A stretch of DNA of 64,000 bases from the NCBI GenBank assembly GCA_937146805.1, contig CAKZRR010000017.1, positions 1 through 64,000 of the forward strand. Direction: 5' to 3'. Every line of letters starts with the position of its first letter. The stretch's first letter is position 1. The stretch is from an uncultured Owenweeksia sp. (lineage in GTDB: Bacteria; Bacteroidota; Bacteroidia; Flavobacteriales; Schleiferiaceae). A model generated the notes under the pieces. The model ran no database searches. It was given only the letters and a program-made list of their open reading frames with translations, and had not been told where the DNA came from. The translations under genes and the position numbers were made by a program. Shown here piece by piece: positions 8,302-17,083 of the stretch.

Positions 8302-10367
8302 TCAATCAAAAGTTTTTGAGTGTGGCTTTGTTGTTTGTTATCCAAATTAATAAGGTAAACCCCTGTGGGTAAATTATCCAAAGTAAGAGGCAATTGCTCT
8401 ACATTTTTAGCAACAAGGGTTTCGTAAATTAATTTCCCATACATATCGGTAAGTGTAAGGGTAGTAGCTTGCTGCAAACCTCCTTTAAAAGTAACCGTTA
8501 CCATTTGGTTAGCTGGGTTTGGATACAATTCTGTTTGCTGTGCTAAGGTATTTTCTTCAACCCCAACGTTATCAGTTGTAACATTTATGTTATCAATAAA
8601 TAGGTTATTTCCTTTATCGGCATAAAACTCAAATTTAACCAGTATGGGGCCATTGTTCTTATAACTGGCCAAGCCAATGGCAGCATTTTTCCAATCGCCA
8701 GATGCAGGTATGTATTCCGTAAGTGAGTTAGAGCTCGTTGCCAAAACGGCATTTTTGTAGGTGCGTTTTAAGCCCCAGCTTTCGCCACAATTGTTAGAGA
8801 TATAGATACGCAGTTCGTCTTGGTTACTATTCACTCTTTTGGTATAGGCATAATCAAACTCCAAGCGTAAGTTTTTACTAAACAGTGTATATATATTAGG
8901 TGTTATAAAAACATCTACATCACCCCCAGCAGTATTATTAAAGTTATCTAACTTTAAAGAGTTAGAGCCACTTTTGGCCGCTTGGTTGCTTACTTCAAAT
9001 TCTATTTGATCAAAAGTAGAATTAATAGTAGCGTTGGAGGCGTGGATGTCAAAGTTCTCAAAGCCTTCAAAATAATTTGCAAGGTGTGGGGTCCAATTAG
9101 ATTTTACACTTACCGCTCTAGTAATTGTTTTAGTATCAGTACCAGCTGCATTAGTTACCGTAAGACTTACGCTGTAGTTGCCGGGGTGCGCGTAATATAT
9201 TTTAGGATTGGCCGCGGTAGCGGTATTAGGCATGCCTCCAGGAAAAGACCAACTCCACGTAGTAGGGTCACCATCTTCTGTTTCATCGTAAAACTGCATA
9301 GTGTCACCCTCGCAAATAGCGTATTGTAAATACCTAAAGTTGGCAGTAGGCTGGCAGGTAGGAGGATTTACCACTCCGGTAGCAATAAGATTGGTTTGTA
9401 AACGAAGCTCCTTGCGTAATGAGCTGGATTGTAGTACCGAATGCATAACGTTTTTTTGGCCATTGGTAAAAGCATTTTGACAACCATCATCCGTATAGTC
9501 CATATAGTTCTCAATCATATCTGGTAAGTCAGGACTATCGTTATGGCAAGAGTTTGTGTTTGGGTTACAAGTTCCTGAGTTCGCAGCTGCTACAGGAGGT
9601 GTATCAGAGATTCCATCACCAGGGCTACACCCTCTATCAAATGTATGGCGAAGCCCTAGGTAGTGGCCTACCTCATGAGTAAGAGTGCGACTATCTGCTA
9701 CACCAGTGCCAATTAAGCCAAGCATATCATGACGTATTAATATACCATCCCTTTTATAGGTTTGGCCCACATAAGGACGGTAAGTGTAGCCTAATATGGT
9801 AGAGTTGGGGTTATTATTTGAGATGGAATTTACCACCCAAATATTGAGGTACATATCATTATCCCATTCAATTTCTTCCTTAATATTATCATGCGCATCA
9901 ACACTCAATTCTGTTTGTACACGATTAATTCCGTCCGAGCAATTACCATCAGGATCTTTTTTGGCCAAAACAAATTCTATTTGGCTATCGGCTGCACGTG
10001 CTAAAAATACACCTCTTGTATTTCCTGCATCCGGGTTGGTTCTGCTAAAATCTTCGTTAAGCACACGAAGTCCGTCTAAAATTTGAGCTTTTGAAATATT
10101 ATCGGCAGGCGAATTATACATAATATGAAAAACAACAGGTACCGTATATATAGGAGCTTCGGTAGGGAAGTAGTTGTTTTTACTTAATTCCTTGGCTTTC
10201 GCCATATATAATTCTTCAGCCTCTAGCATTTTTTGCTCAACCGATGGGTTTTCTTGAATAAGTTGTGCAATTTTTTCATCGGTTCCACAGTGCGCTTGAT
10301 GCTGTGCAAAAGCGTTAATACTGTAAACAAAAATTACAATCGGCATTAAGAAATACTTCTTCATCAT
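8298..10367 (-). CDS. M43-family zinc metalloprotease with PKD and T9SS type A domains
   Basis: A 689-residue secreted protease of the pappalysin/cytophagalysin (M43B) type. A signal peptide (MKKYFLMPIVIFVY..NAFAQ) is followed by a propeptide and a catalytic domain with the zinc-binding HEVGHYLGLRH at about residues 231-241 and a Met-turn region (ENYMDYTDD) further on. A PKD domain (about 340-425: TWSWSFPGG, YYAHPGNYSVSLTV) and a jelly-roll-like region (about 430-600) precede a T9SS type A C-terminal domain (TELYPNPANQMVTV, MYGKLIYE, LPTGVYLINL). I place the start at the ATG pair at 10362-10367: a -7 box on this strand lies at 10386-10393, so the longer reading frame reaching 10412 would begin upstream of its own promoter. 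It probably degrades extracellular protein. Confidence 0.9.
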   Translation of the reverse strand: MMKKYFLMPIVIFVYSINAFAQHQAHCGTDEKIAQLIQENPSVEQKMLEAEELYMAKAKELSKNNYFPTEAPIYTVPVVFHIMYNSPADNISKAQILDGLRVLNEDFSRTNPDAGNTRGVFLARAADSQIEFVLAKKDPDGNCSDGINRVQTELSVDAHDNIKEEIEWDNDMYLNIWVVNSISNNNPNSTILGYTYRPYVGQTYKRDGILIRHDMLGLIGTGVADSRTLTHEVGHYLGLRHTFDRGCSPGDGISDTPPVAAANSGTCNPNTNSCHNDSPDLPDMIENYMDYTDDGCQNAFTNGQKNVMHSVLQSSSLRKELRLQTNLIATGVVNPPTCQPTANFRYLQYAICEGDTMQFYDETEDGDPTTWSWSFPGGMPNTATAANPKIYYAHPGNYSVSLTVTNAAGTDTKTITRAVSVKSNWTPHLANYFEGFENFDIHASNATINSTFDQIEFEVSNQAAKSGSNSLKLDNFNNTAGGDVDVFITPNIYTLFSKNLRLEFDYAYTKRVNSNQDELRIYISNNCGESWGLKRTYKNAVLATSSNSLTEYIPASGDWKNAAIGLASYKNNGPILVKFEFYADKGNNLFIDNINVTTDNVGVEENTLAQQTELYPNPANQMVTVTFKGGLQQATTLTLTDMYGKLIYETLVAKNVEQLPLTLDNLPTGVYLINLDNKQQSHTQKLLIE

Positions 10368-10385
10368 CAGAATTTTAGGAATCGG

Positions 10386-10413
10386 CAAAATTAACAAAAT
10401 ATTGAACTTCAAA
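10386..10413 (-). promoter_or_regulatory. Promoter of the M43 protease operon
   Basis: Read on the minus strand, TAATTTTG (10386-10393) fits the TAnnTTTG -7 box, with TTTG at 10410-10413 upstream; the 16-base spacing is a little short of the usual 19-21. The start codon lies about 19 bases downstream. Confidence 0.4.
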
Positions 10414-10481
10414 TGTCAGCTTGCAGTTTGGTAATACGTAGACGCTTTGTTTTTAAACTCAATATTTTATGGTTTGTTTTG

Positions 10482-10514
10482 TTTGGCTAGTTGGTAAAAT
10501 TAATTGTAAGTTTG
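10482..10514 (+). promoter_or_regulatory. Promoter of the rplM operon
   Basis: TTTG at 10482-10485 and TAAGTTTG at 10507-10514 are spaced by 21 bases, a very good match to the Bacteroidetes consensus. This leaves a 5' leader of about 50 bases before the GTG of rplM. Confidence 0.6.
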
Positions 10515-10572
10515 CAGCCCCAATTTAAAAAGGGAAGTAATACAATCGTAACAGATTAAAAACAAAACAGTT

Positions 10573-11031
10573 GTGAATACAATAAGCTACAAAACTGTAT
10601 CTGCAAACAAGCAAACCGTTGATAAAAAATGGGTTCTTGTTGATGCTGATGGGCAAACCTTAGGAAGAATGGCTTCTAAAGTAGCCTTTATCCTTCGTGG
10701 AAAAAACAAAACAAATTTCACCCCTCATGCAGATTGTGGTGATAATGTAATCTTAATTAACGCAGCCAAAGTGGTGCTTACCGGTAATAAGGTAGAGGAA
10801 AAAGAATACGTTCGTCACACAGGTTTTCCTGGTGGGCAACGTTTCAGCACTCCTAAGCAGTTGTTAGAAAAGCAACCTTCTAAAATTGTAGAAAATGCAA
10901 TTAAAGGAATGCTTCCTAAAAATAAATTAGGTCGCCAGTTGTTTCGCAACTTAAACGTTTATGAAGGTGCTGAGCACAATCAAGAAGCTCAGAAACCTGA
11001 GACTATCGATCTTAACACAATTATTAAGTAA
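10573..11031 (+). CDS. rplM: 50S ribosomal protein L13
   Basis: A 152-residue L13, a structural protein of the large ribosomal subunit. Family features include [16 protein letters not shown] near residue 20, the basic [23 protein letters not shown], and [17 protein letters not shown]. Length is normal. The start is a GTG at 10573; it is the only start that preserves the N-terminal NTISYKT found in flavobacterial L13. It is the first gene of rplM-rpsI-rpsB-tsf, behind a strong promoter, and rpsI follows after five bases. Confidence 0.97.
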   Translation: MNTISYKTVSANKQTVDKKWVLVDADGQTLGRMASKVAFILRGKNKTNFTPHADCGDNVILINAAKVVLTGNKVEEKEYVRHTGFPGGQRFSTPKQLLEKQPSKIVENAIKGMLPKNKLGRQLFRNLNVYEGAEHNQEAQKPETIDLNTIIK

Positions 11032-11036
11032 ATAAA

Positions 11037-11423
11037 ATGGCAGTAACGCACACCATTGGTAGAAGGAAATCATCCGTTGCCCGTGTTTTTTTAAAAGAAG
11101 GCAGTGGAGAGATGACCATTAACAAAAGAGACTACAAAGAATACTTTGCTACCGCTCCTTTGCACTATAAGTTAGAGCAAGCTTTTGGCTTAACAGAAAC
11201 TTCAGGTCAGTATGATGTGATGGTGAATGTTGAGGGCGGAGGTATAACTGGACAAGCCGAGGCTATTCGCCTAGGTATCGCTCGAGCCTTGGTCGAGATC
11301 AATCCAGATTACCGTGCTATGTTAAAGCCTGACGGACTTATGACACGTGATCCACGTATGGTGGAGCGTAAGAAGTTTGGTCAGAAGAAAGCTCGTAAGA
11401 AATTTCAATTTAGCAAGCGTTAA
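11037..11423 (+). CDS. rpsI: 30S ribosomal protein S9
   Basis: A 128-residue S9 of the small subunit. The start [15 protein letters not shown], the internal [19 protein letters not shown] and the basic tail ending FSKR are diagnostic; the C-terminal tail reaches toward the P-site tRNA in known ribosomes. It sits five bases after rplM, the conserved L13-S9 pair of bacteria. The 98 bases after it, before rpsB, contain a short ATTTGG/CCAAAT hairpin but no clear terminator, so transcription probably continues. Confidence 0.97.
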   Translation: MAVTHTIGRRKSSVARVFLKEGSGEMTINKRDYKEYFATAPLHYKLEQAFGLTETSGQYDVMVNVEGGGITGQAEAIRLGIARALVEINPDYRAMLKPDGLMTRDPRMVERKKFGQKKARKKFQFSKR

Positions 11424-11521
11424 TCGTATTTGGTTTAGTATCCAAATCTTGCGGGCAAACTTTTGCTTTGGCAAAATGACCACCACAAGATTGCTTTTAG
11501 AGAACGTAAACAAATTTTAAA

Positions 11522-12421
11522 ATGGCAAATCAAAACATCAAAGAAATGCTAGACGCAGGTGTTCACTTCGGACACCTTACGCGCAAGTGGAATCCTAGCA
11601 TGGCTCCGTATATTTTTATGGAGAGAAACGGGATCCATATTATTGATCTTTACAAAACAGAGGCAAAGCTTGAACAAGCTTGTGAGGCAATGGCAAAAAT
11701 TGCTGCTTCGGGTCGTAAAATAATGTATGTAGCAACCAAAAAGCAGGCTAAAGATATTATAGCCAATCATGCTGGAAACGCGAACATGCCTTACATTACA
11801 GAGCGTTGGCCTGGAGGAATGCTTACAAACTTTGTAACCATTCGTAAAGCGGTAAAAAAGATGCAGTCTATCGACAAGATGAAGGAAGACGGTACTTTTT
11901 TAACCTTATCAAAAAAGGAAAGACTACAAGTAGATCGTCAGCGTGCTAAGCTTGAAAAGCAATTGGGTTCTATCTCTGATATGACGAGATTGCCAGCCGC
12001 ACTTTTTATTGTAGATATTAATAAGGAGCACATTGCAGTAGCAGAGGCAAAAAAGTTAAATATTCCAACTTTCGCCATTGTTGATACTAATTCAGATCCT
12101 AATGAAGTAGACTTCGCCATTCCTGGTAATGATGATGCTACCCGTTCGATTGAAGTAATGGTTCGCAAAGTAACCGAGGCTATTCAAGGTGGTTTATCTG
12201 AGCGTAAAGCTGAAAAAGATAAAGCCTCTAAAGAAAAGATAAAGAAGGCTGCTAATAAAATAGAGGATGCTACTGAAGCACCAGCTGTTAAAGAAGCACC
12301 AGCTGCAAAGGAAGAAGCTCCAGCAAAAGAAGCGGTTGCAAAAGAAACTCCAGCGGTAAAAGAAGCACCTGCCAAAGAGGAAGCCCCAGCGGTGGAATCA
12401 GATGCAGCGTCTAAAGAATAG
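11522..12421 (+). CDS. rpsB: 30S ribosomal protein S2 with acidic/alanine-rich tail
   Basis: A 299-residue S2. The core (about 1-235) carries the family signatures [30 protein letters not shown] and [25 protein letters not shown]. The last 60 or so residues form a low-complexity extension made of repeated A-K-E-A-P-A units ending DAASKE; such tails vary among Bacteroidetes and are probably disordered. S2 is needed for initiation on the small subunit. A hairpin with T-tract follows and separates it partly from tsf. Confidence 0.97.
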   Translation: MANQNIKEMLDAGVHFGHLTRKWNPSMAPYIFMERNGIHIIDLYKTEAKLEQACEAMAKIAASGRKIMYVATKKQAKDIIANHAGNANMPYITERWPGGMLTNFVTIRKAVKKMQSIDKMKEDGTFLTLSKKERLQVDRQRAKLEKQLGSISDMTRLPAALFIVDINKEHIAVAEAKKLNIPTFAIVDTNSDPNEVDFAIPGNDDATRSIEVMVRKVTEAIQGGLSERKAEKDKASKEKIKKAANKIEDATEAPAVKEAPAAKEEAPAKEAVAKETPAVKEAPAKEEAPAVESDAASKE

Positions 12422-12458
12422 TTGAAATAACATTTAGTTGTTTCAGTCAGTTAGTATT

Positions 12459-12493
12459 AAAAGGGATAAAAAGTAATTTTTGTCCCTTTTCTT
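12459..12493 (+). terminator. Intrinsic terminator or attenuator between rpsB and tsf
   Basis: AAAAGGGATAAAAA (12459-12472) pairs with TTTTTGTCCCTTTT (12477-12490) with one wobble and a four-base loop, followed by a short T-rich run. The GGGA/TCCC core is short, so it may be a partial stop that lowers tsf transcription relative to rpsB. Confidence 0.55.
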
Positions 12494-12530
12494 AGTTCAA
12501 AAAAATAACAAAAATTAAAAGTTTACTACA

Positions 12531-13355
12531 ATGGCTAATATTACAGCAGCAGACGTAAATAAATTGAGAAAACAAACCGGTGCCGGTATGATGGATTGCA
12601 AAAAAGCTTTGGTTGAAGCTGATGGCGATTTTGATACGGCCGTAGATGTACTTCGTAAGCAAGGTCAAAAAGTGGCCGCTAAACGTGCTGATCGCGAGGC
12701 ATCAGAAGGTTGTGTTTTGGCAGGAGTAGCAGAAGGTAGTTCTTTTGGTGCGGTATTAAGCTTAAACTGCGAAACTGACTTTGTAGCTAAAAACGAAAGT
12801 TTTGTAGCTCTTACACAAAGCATTTTGGATGTAGCTTTAAGTAATAAATCAAATAGCAAGGACGCTTTGTTGTCTAGCGATTTAGGTGGTATTAGTATCG
12901 CTGAAAAATTGACGGAGCAAACGGGTGTAATTGGAGAAAAGTTAGAAATTGGTGGTTTCGAAGTTGTGGAAGCACCATTTGTTGCTACTTATATTCATGC
13001 TGGTAACAAGCTTGCTACTTTGGTAGGAATGAATGAGGAAGCTGCAGAGGCGGGTAAAAACGTAGCAATGCAAGCTGCTGCAATGAACCCGGTATCACTT
13101 AATCGTGACGGTGTTTCTCAAGAAACTATTGACCGTGAGCTTGAAGTTGGTAAAGACTTAGCGCGCCAAGAAGGCAAGCCAGAAGCTATTTTGGATAAAA
13201 TTGCGGAAGGTCGTTTAAACAAGTTTTTTAAAGAAAGCACTTTGCTTGAGCAAGATTATATCCGTGACGGAAAATTAAGCGTAAGCAAATACTTGGAGAG
13301 CGTGAAAAACGGTTTAACTGTTTCAGAATTTAAAAGAGTTGGATTAGGCGTTTAA
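12531..13355 (+). CDS. tsf: Elongation factor Ts
   Basis: A 274-residue EF-Ts, the nucleotide-exchange factor for EF-Tu. The N-terminal UBA-like domain (ITAADVNKLRKQTGAGMMDC, KKALVEADGDFDTAVDVLR) and the core with NCETDFVAKNESF, the exchange motif of the family, are clear, as is the C-terminal LEQDYIRDGKLSV region. Length is usual for the phylum. Its position after rpsB is conserved in nearly all bacteria. A strong terminator follows. Confidence 0.97.
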   Translation: MANITAADVNKLRKQTGAGMMDCKKALVEADGDFDTAVDVLRKQGQKVAAKRADREASEGCVLAGVAEGSSFGAVLSLNCETDFVAKNESFVALTQSILDVALSNKSNSKDALLSSDLGGISIAEKLTEQTGVIGEKLEIGGFEVVEAPFVATYIHAGNKLATLVGMNEEAAEAGKNVAMQAAAMNPVSLNRDGVSQETIDRELEVGKDLARQEGKPEAILDKIAEGRLNKFFKESTLLEQDYIRDGKLSVSKYLESVKNGLTVSEFKRVGLGV

Positions 13356-13380
13356 TACGTTTTAATTCATATTCATATTT

Positions 13381-13414
13381 AAAAGCGGGTTACTTAGGTA
13401 GTCCGCTTTTTTTT
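13381..13414 (+). terminator. Intrinsic terminator after tsf
   Basis: AAAAGCGG (13381-13388) pairs with CCGCTTTT (13403-13410), and the T run extends to 13414. It closes the ribosomal protein operon. Confidence 0.8.
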
Positions 13415-13426
13415 GTGACAAATATC

Positions 13427-13465
13427 ATGTTACGGTATTTGTATTTTTTTCTAATTTCGTAACAT
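13427..13465. promoter_or_regulatory. Inverted repeat upstream of the TetR gene, candidate operator
   Basis: ATGTTACG (13427-13434) and CGTAACAT (13458-13465) are perfect inverted copies 23 bases apart, ending 17 bases before the TetR start. They flank the promoter region of the TetR/ABC operon, as expected of an autoregulatory site. The arms are further apart than in a classical TetR operator. Confidence 0.35.
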
Positions 13466-13482
13466 TATTAAAAGGCATTACT

Positions 13483-14052
13483 TTGTTTAGTAAAAAGGAT
13501 CTTGTTTTAAGTGTAGCTAGGAAACTGTTTTTGGAGCATGGGCTAAAACGCGTAAGTGTAGAGCAAATATGCCAGGAAGCAGGTGCAAGTAAAATGAGTT
13601 TTTACAGGTCGTTTGCTAACAAAAAGGAACTGGCAAAACTCATTTTAACAGATTGGATTACGGAGAGTTATAGGAAGGTGGAAGAGGTATATGAGATGTC
13701 CATTCCTTTTTCGGAAAAGCTGGAAAAGTTGCTAGCCAGTAAAGCTCGAATAGCGGAAGGAATTGGCCAAGCCTTTTTGGTTGACTTAATGAGCGAAGAA
13801 TACATTGAGCTTAGAAATCAACTTTTTATCGTTAAAGAAAAGCATAATCATCAGCTTATAGATTTCTTAAAAAAAGCGCAGCATAATGGCGAGGTACGCA
13901 GCGATTTAGATATACCCTTTTTTATGATGTTGGCAGAAAAAATAGGCGTGTTGGCAGCCGATACGGACGTCCAGAAGATGATGCCAACACCTGCTTTGCT
14001 TTCAGATGCGATTTCAAGATTGTTAATTTACGGAATAGAGGCAAAGAAATGA
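13483..14052 (+). CDS. TetR/AcrR-family transcriptional regulator
   Basis: A 189-residue regulator. Residues about 5-50 form a canonical TetR DNA-binding domain (LVLSVARKLFLEHGLKRVSV, EQICQEAGASKMSFYRSFAN, KKELAKLIL). The rest is the variable helical ligand-binding domain. The start must be the TTG at 13483, because the next in-frame ATG falls inside the recognition helix. It is the first gene of a six-gene operon and overlaps the barrel gene in an ATGA junction, so it very likely controls that operon, probably in response to a lipid or membrane signal (inference). A perfect inverted repeat lies just upstream. Confidence 0.88.
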   Translation: MFSKKDLVLSVARKLFLEHGLKRVSVEQICQEAGASKMSFYRSFANKKELAKLILTDWITESYRKVEEVYEMSIPFSEKLEKLLASKARIAEGIGQAFLVDLMSEEYIELRNQLFIVKEKHNHQLIDFLKKAQHNGEVRSDLDIPFFMMLAEKIGVLAADTDVQKMMPTPALLSDAISRLLIYGIEAKK

Positions 14053-15200
14053 TGCGGCTGCTCCTCTTCTTGTTAATGCTAAGTCAGTTAGCTCAGTCAC
14101 AGCCTGGTATTAAGGATTCTGCTGCCAAGCCCATTTTTGATCTGAAAGGACAGATGGTAGCCTACGGATCCTATCATTTTAATGCCAAACCTTATTGGTT
14201 ATTGGGTGGTTATGCCTTACCGGAGGCCAGCTATGCTATTCCTTTAAAAAAGAAACGCTTGCTGGACTTTGATCTATCGTTAAATCTACAGGGTAATGCC
14301 GCCTTTAATGATTTTGAAGAGATAGCTGATAACGGAAATTTAGATCCTTATAGGGCTTGGGCACGCTACTCGGGTAAACAGTTTGAAATACGTGTGGGTT
14401 TACAAAAGCTAAACTTTGGTTCAGCCTCCAGCTTGCGTCCTTTACGCTGGTTTGACCAAGTGGACCCACGCGATCCGCAGCAGCTTACAACCGGTGTTTG
14501 GGCATTATTGGGACGTTATTATTTTTTGAATAATGCCAATATTTGGCTTTGGGGTTTATATCAAAACGCTTCGGTTAGAGGTTGGGATGTGATGAGCAGT
14601 GATGCAGATATTCCAGAGTTTGGAGGGCGATTTCAATGGCCAATTAAAAAGGGTGAAATGGCATTTACGGCTCATCACCGAATGGTGGATACAAAGGTTT
14701 TGCGGCCCCTTGGTTTTAGGCAGGATAATATATCCGAATGGCGATTTGGCTTAGATGGCAAGTGGGATGTGGAAATTGGCTTATGGTATGAAATTTCATC
14801 GGTACACAAGCAAAGGAATATTGGAGCGATAAGCAATCAAACCTTAATTAACGTTGGTGCCGATTATACTTTTGCACTAGGAAATGGACTTAATGTAATT
14901 GCAGAGCATTTGCTTAGTAGCATAGATGAGGCCGCCTATGCTTTTGAAAACAACAATAACTTAACAGCATTTACCGTGGCATACCCAGTAGGTATGTTTA
15001 GTAATGTTAATGCTCTTCTTTTTTATAATTGGGGAACTAACAGCGCAAACACCTATTTTAGAGTGCAATACGATTGGCCTAAAATTACGGTTCACCTAAT
15101 GGTTTTTACAAATTCTACTCAGCAAAATTTACAGCAAAACGAATTAGTAAACGGGCTTTCGGGTAACGGCCTACAGGTATTGGCGGTATATAATTTTTAA
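14049..15200 (+). CDS. Outer-membrane beta-barrel protein of the LolCDE-like operon
   Basis: A 383-residue protein with a signal peptide (about 1-18, ending LAQSQ). The mature part is a run of amphipathic strands with many aromatic belt residues (FEIRVGLQKLNFG, LWGLYQNASVRGW, WDVEIGLWYEISSVH, TYFRVQYDWPKITVHLMVF) and ends in a C-terminal Phe (VLAVYNF), the usual beta-barrel signature. LRPLRWFDQVDPRDP is a distinctive conserved-looking motif near residue 140. It is sandwiched between the regulator and an ABC transporter, with an 11-base gap to the ATPase gene, so I infer that it is the outer-membrane end of that transporter. The substrate is unknown. Confidence 0.8.
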   Translation: MMRLLLFLLMLSQLAQSQPGIKDSAAKPIFDLKGQMVAYGSYHFNAKPYWLLGGYALPEASYAIPLKKKRLLDFDLSLNLQGNAAFNDFEEIADNGNLDPYRAWARYSGKQFEIRVGLQKLNFGSASSLRPLRWFDQVDPRDPQQLTTGVWALLGRYYFLNNANIWLWGLYQNASVRGWDVMSSDADIPEFGGRFQWPIKKGEMAFTAHHRMVDTKVLRPLGFRQDNISEWRFGLDGKWDVEIGLWYEISSVHKQRNIGAISNQTLINVGADYTFALGNGLNVIAEHLLSSIDEAAYAFENNNNLTAFTVAYPVGMFSNVNALLFYNWGTNSANTYFRVQYDWPKITVHLMVFTNSTQQNLQQNELVNGLSGNGLQVLAVYNF

Positions 15201-15211
15201 AATCAACAAGT

Positions 15212-15913
15212 ATGGAAACAATAATTTCGATTAAAAACTTAACAAAGGAATTCCCGGTAGGAGACGGTGCTTTTGTGGCTTTAAAAAATATTAACCTCGA
15301 TTTTAAAAAGGGTGAGTTTGCTGGACTGGTCGGCCCCAGTGGGTCGGGAAAAACCACGCTATTAAATATTATAGGTTCCTTGGATGTGCCTACCAATGGA
15401 ACAGCCGAAATTATGGGAAAGGACATTGCTGGTCTTTCGCATAAAGAGGCGGCTCAATTACGAAACAAGTATGTGGGTTTTATTTTTCAAGAGTTTCATT
15501 TGCTCCCAGTTTATACGGTATACGAGAATGTAGAGTTTGCGCTGTTACTACAGGATATACCAAAAGACGAGCGACACAAAGCCGTAATGGAAGCACTGGA
15601 ATGGGTGGGTTTAACGCATAAAAAAGACGCCAAGCCGAGTAAGTTATCAGGTGGCGAAAGTCAACGCGTGGCCATTGCCCGTGCCATTGTTAAGCGCCCG
15701 GCTATTTTGTTGGCAGATGAACCATCAGCCAACTTAGATTCGGCCAATGCCCATAATATAATGCAGGTGATGGTAAAGCTAAACGAAGAGTTAGATACCA
15801 CCTTTATATTTTCTACACACGATGAAAAAGTGATGCAGTATTTAAAGCGAATAGTGCATTTAAGAGATGGGGGCTTGGAAAAGGATGAGTGGATTAAAGA
15901 AGCCACCGTTTAA
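15212..15913 (+). CDS. ABC transporter ATP-binding protein, LolD/MacB type
   Basis: A 233-residue ATPase with all ABC motifs: Walker A GPSGSGKTT near residue 42, Q-loop FIFQEFHLLP, signature LSGGESQRVAIARAI, Walker B ILLADEPSANLD and the switch His in FIFSTHDEK. Sequence and length place it with the LolD/MacB/FtsE class, which powers FtsX-type permeases acting on substrates in the outer leaflet or periplasm rather than pumping across the membrane. It is followed after 15 bases by the first of two such permeases, matching the LolC-LolD-LolE architecture. Confidence 0.93.
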   Translation: METIISIKNLTKEFPVGDGAFVALKNINLDFKKGEFAGLVGPSGSGKTTLLNIIGSLDVPTNGTAEIMGKDIAGLSHKEAAQLRNKYVGFIFQEFHLLPVYTVYENVEFALLLQDIPKDERHKAVMEALEWVGLTHKKDAKPSKLSGGESQRVAIARAIVKRPAILLADEPSANLDSANAHNIMQVMVKLNEELDTTFIFSTHDEKVMQYLKRIVHLRDGGLEKDEWIKEATV

Positions 15914-15928
15914 CTAAATTCTATAAAA

Positions 15929-17083
15929 ATGTTAGCATTAAAATTAGCCTTTAAAAATTTGATGGCAGCTGGCCTACGGAGTTGGCTTAATGCCATTGTT
16001 CTGGCCTTTGCTTACCTCCTAATCATATTTTTTAATGGCTTGATGGATGGTTGGAATGCGCAAGGCAAGAAACAGTCTATCGGATGGGAGTTTGGCCAAG
16101 GCCAAGTTTGGCATCCCGAATACGATCCTTACGATCCCTTTTCGTTAGAGGATGCCCATGACCTATTTCCAGAGGTGTCAGCGTCCGTTCCTGTTTTAGT
16201 GCGCCAAGCAAGTATTTACCCCAGCGGAAGAATGCAGTCGGTACTTTTAAAAGGAATACCGGCAAATCAAAACCTTTTAGAGTTGCCAACGCATAATTTA
16301 GTAGCTAGTAATACCGGAGCTATACCCGTTATTATTGGAGAAAGGATGGCCAGTAATTCTAAGTTAAAAGTGGGCGATCAGCTTTTGATGCGTTGGCGCG
16401 ATAAAAACGGAACTTTTGACGCACAGGATATTGAGATTGTTTCCATTTTTAGTACTGATGTACAGAGTATTGATTTGGGTCATGTTTGGATTGACTTGGA
16501 GAGATTGCAAGGTTTAACAGGTTATACAAATCAAGCTACTTATCTGGTAAGTTCTACTGAGTTAGAGGAAGGCGAGACAGGGGGGTGGCCACATCATACT
16601 TTAGGCGCTTTATTAAAACCGTTGGATGATTTAATCGCGACCAAAAAAATAAGCTCTTCCATTATGTATATCATTCTGTTAGGCTTGGCCTTATTAGCCA
16701 TTTTTGATACACAGGTATTATCTATTTTTAAACGGCAAAAAGAAATTGGAACTTATGTGGCCTTAGGAATGACGCGTTGGGAGGTGGTGCGTCTATTTAC
16801 TTTTGAGGGAGGAGCCATTAGTATTTTAGGAGCCATAATGGCCGCAGTAATAGGTACCCCTTTGTTTTATTATTTGGCTAAATCTGGTTTGCAGCTCCCT
16901 GCTGCAAGTACCGAAAATAGCGGTATTACCATTGGAGATGTGATGTATCCAGTTTTTGGGTTGGGCTTGGTGCTAGGCACTGTTGTTATAATAGTTTTGA
17001 CTTCTACATTAGTTAGTTTTTGGCCTGCTAAGCGCATTTCAAAGTTAGATCCTACACAAGCATTAAAAGGAAAAATACAATGA
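15929..17083 (+). CDS. FtsX/LolE-like ABC permease (first of two)
   Basis: A 384-residue permease. One membrane helix (about 10-35, SWLNAIVLAFAYLLIIFFNG) leads into a periplasmic domain of about 200 residues, then three C-terminal helices (IMYIILLGLALLAIFDTQVL; the GGAISILGAIMAAVIG region; LGLVLGTVVIIVLTSTLVSF). The cytoplasmic segment FKRQKEIGTYVALGMTRWEV and the ending PAKRISKLDPTQALKG are typical of FtsX-family coupling regions. The stop overlaps the next permease gene (ATGA), implying equimolar synthesis of a heterodimer like LolC/LolE. Confidence 0.9.
   Translation: MLALKLAFKNLMAAGLRSWLNAIVLAFAYLLIIFFNGLMDGWNAQGKKQSIGWEFGQGQVWHPEYDPYDPFSLEDAHDLFPEVSASVPVLVRQASIYPSGRMQSVLLKGIPANQNLLELPTHNLVASNTGAIPVIIGERMASNSKLKVGDQLLMRWRDKNGTFDAQDIEIVSIFSTDVQSIDLGHVWIDLERLQGLTGYTNQATYLVSSTELEEGETGGWPHHTLGALLKPLDDLIATKKISSSIMYIILLGLALLAIFDTQVLSIFKRQKEIGTYVALGMTRWEVVRLFTFEGGAISILGAIMAAVIGTPLFYYLAKSGLQLPAASTENSGITIGDVMYPVFGLGLVLGTVVIIVLTSTLVSFWPAKRISKLDPTQALKGKIQ

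Noticed and set aside
10412-10412. Longer start for the M43 protease
   Set aside because: It lies upstream of the -7 box of the same gene and adds residues ahead of a complete signal peptide.
11424-11521. Possible ribosomal-protein leader between rpsI and rpsB
   Set aside because: It has a six-bp ATTTGG/CCAAAT stem, too weak to call a regulatory leader without comparative evidence.
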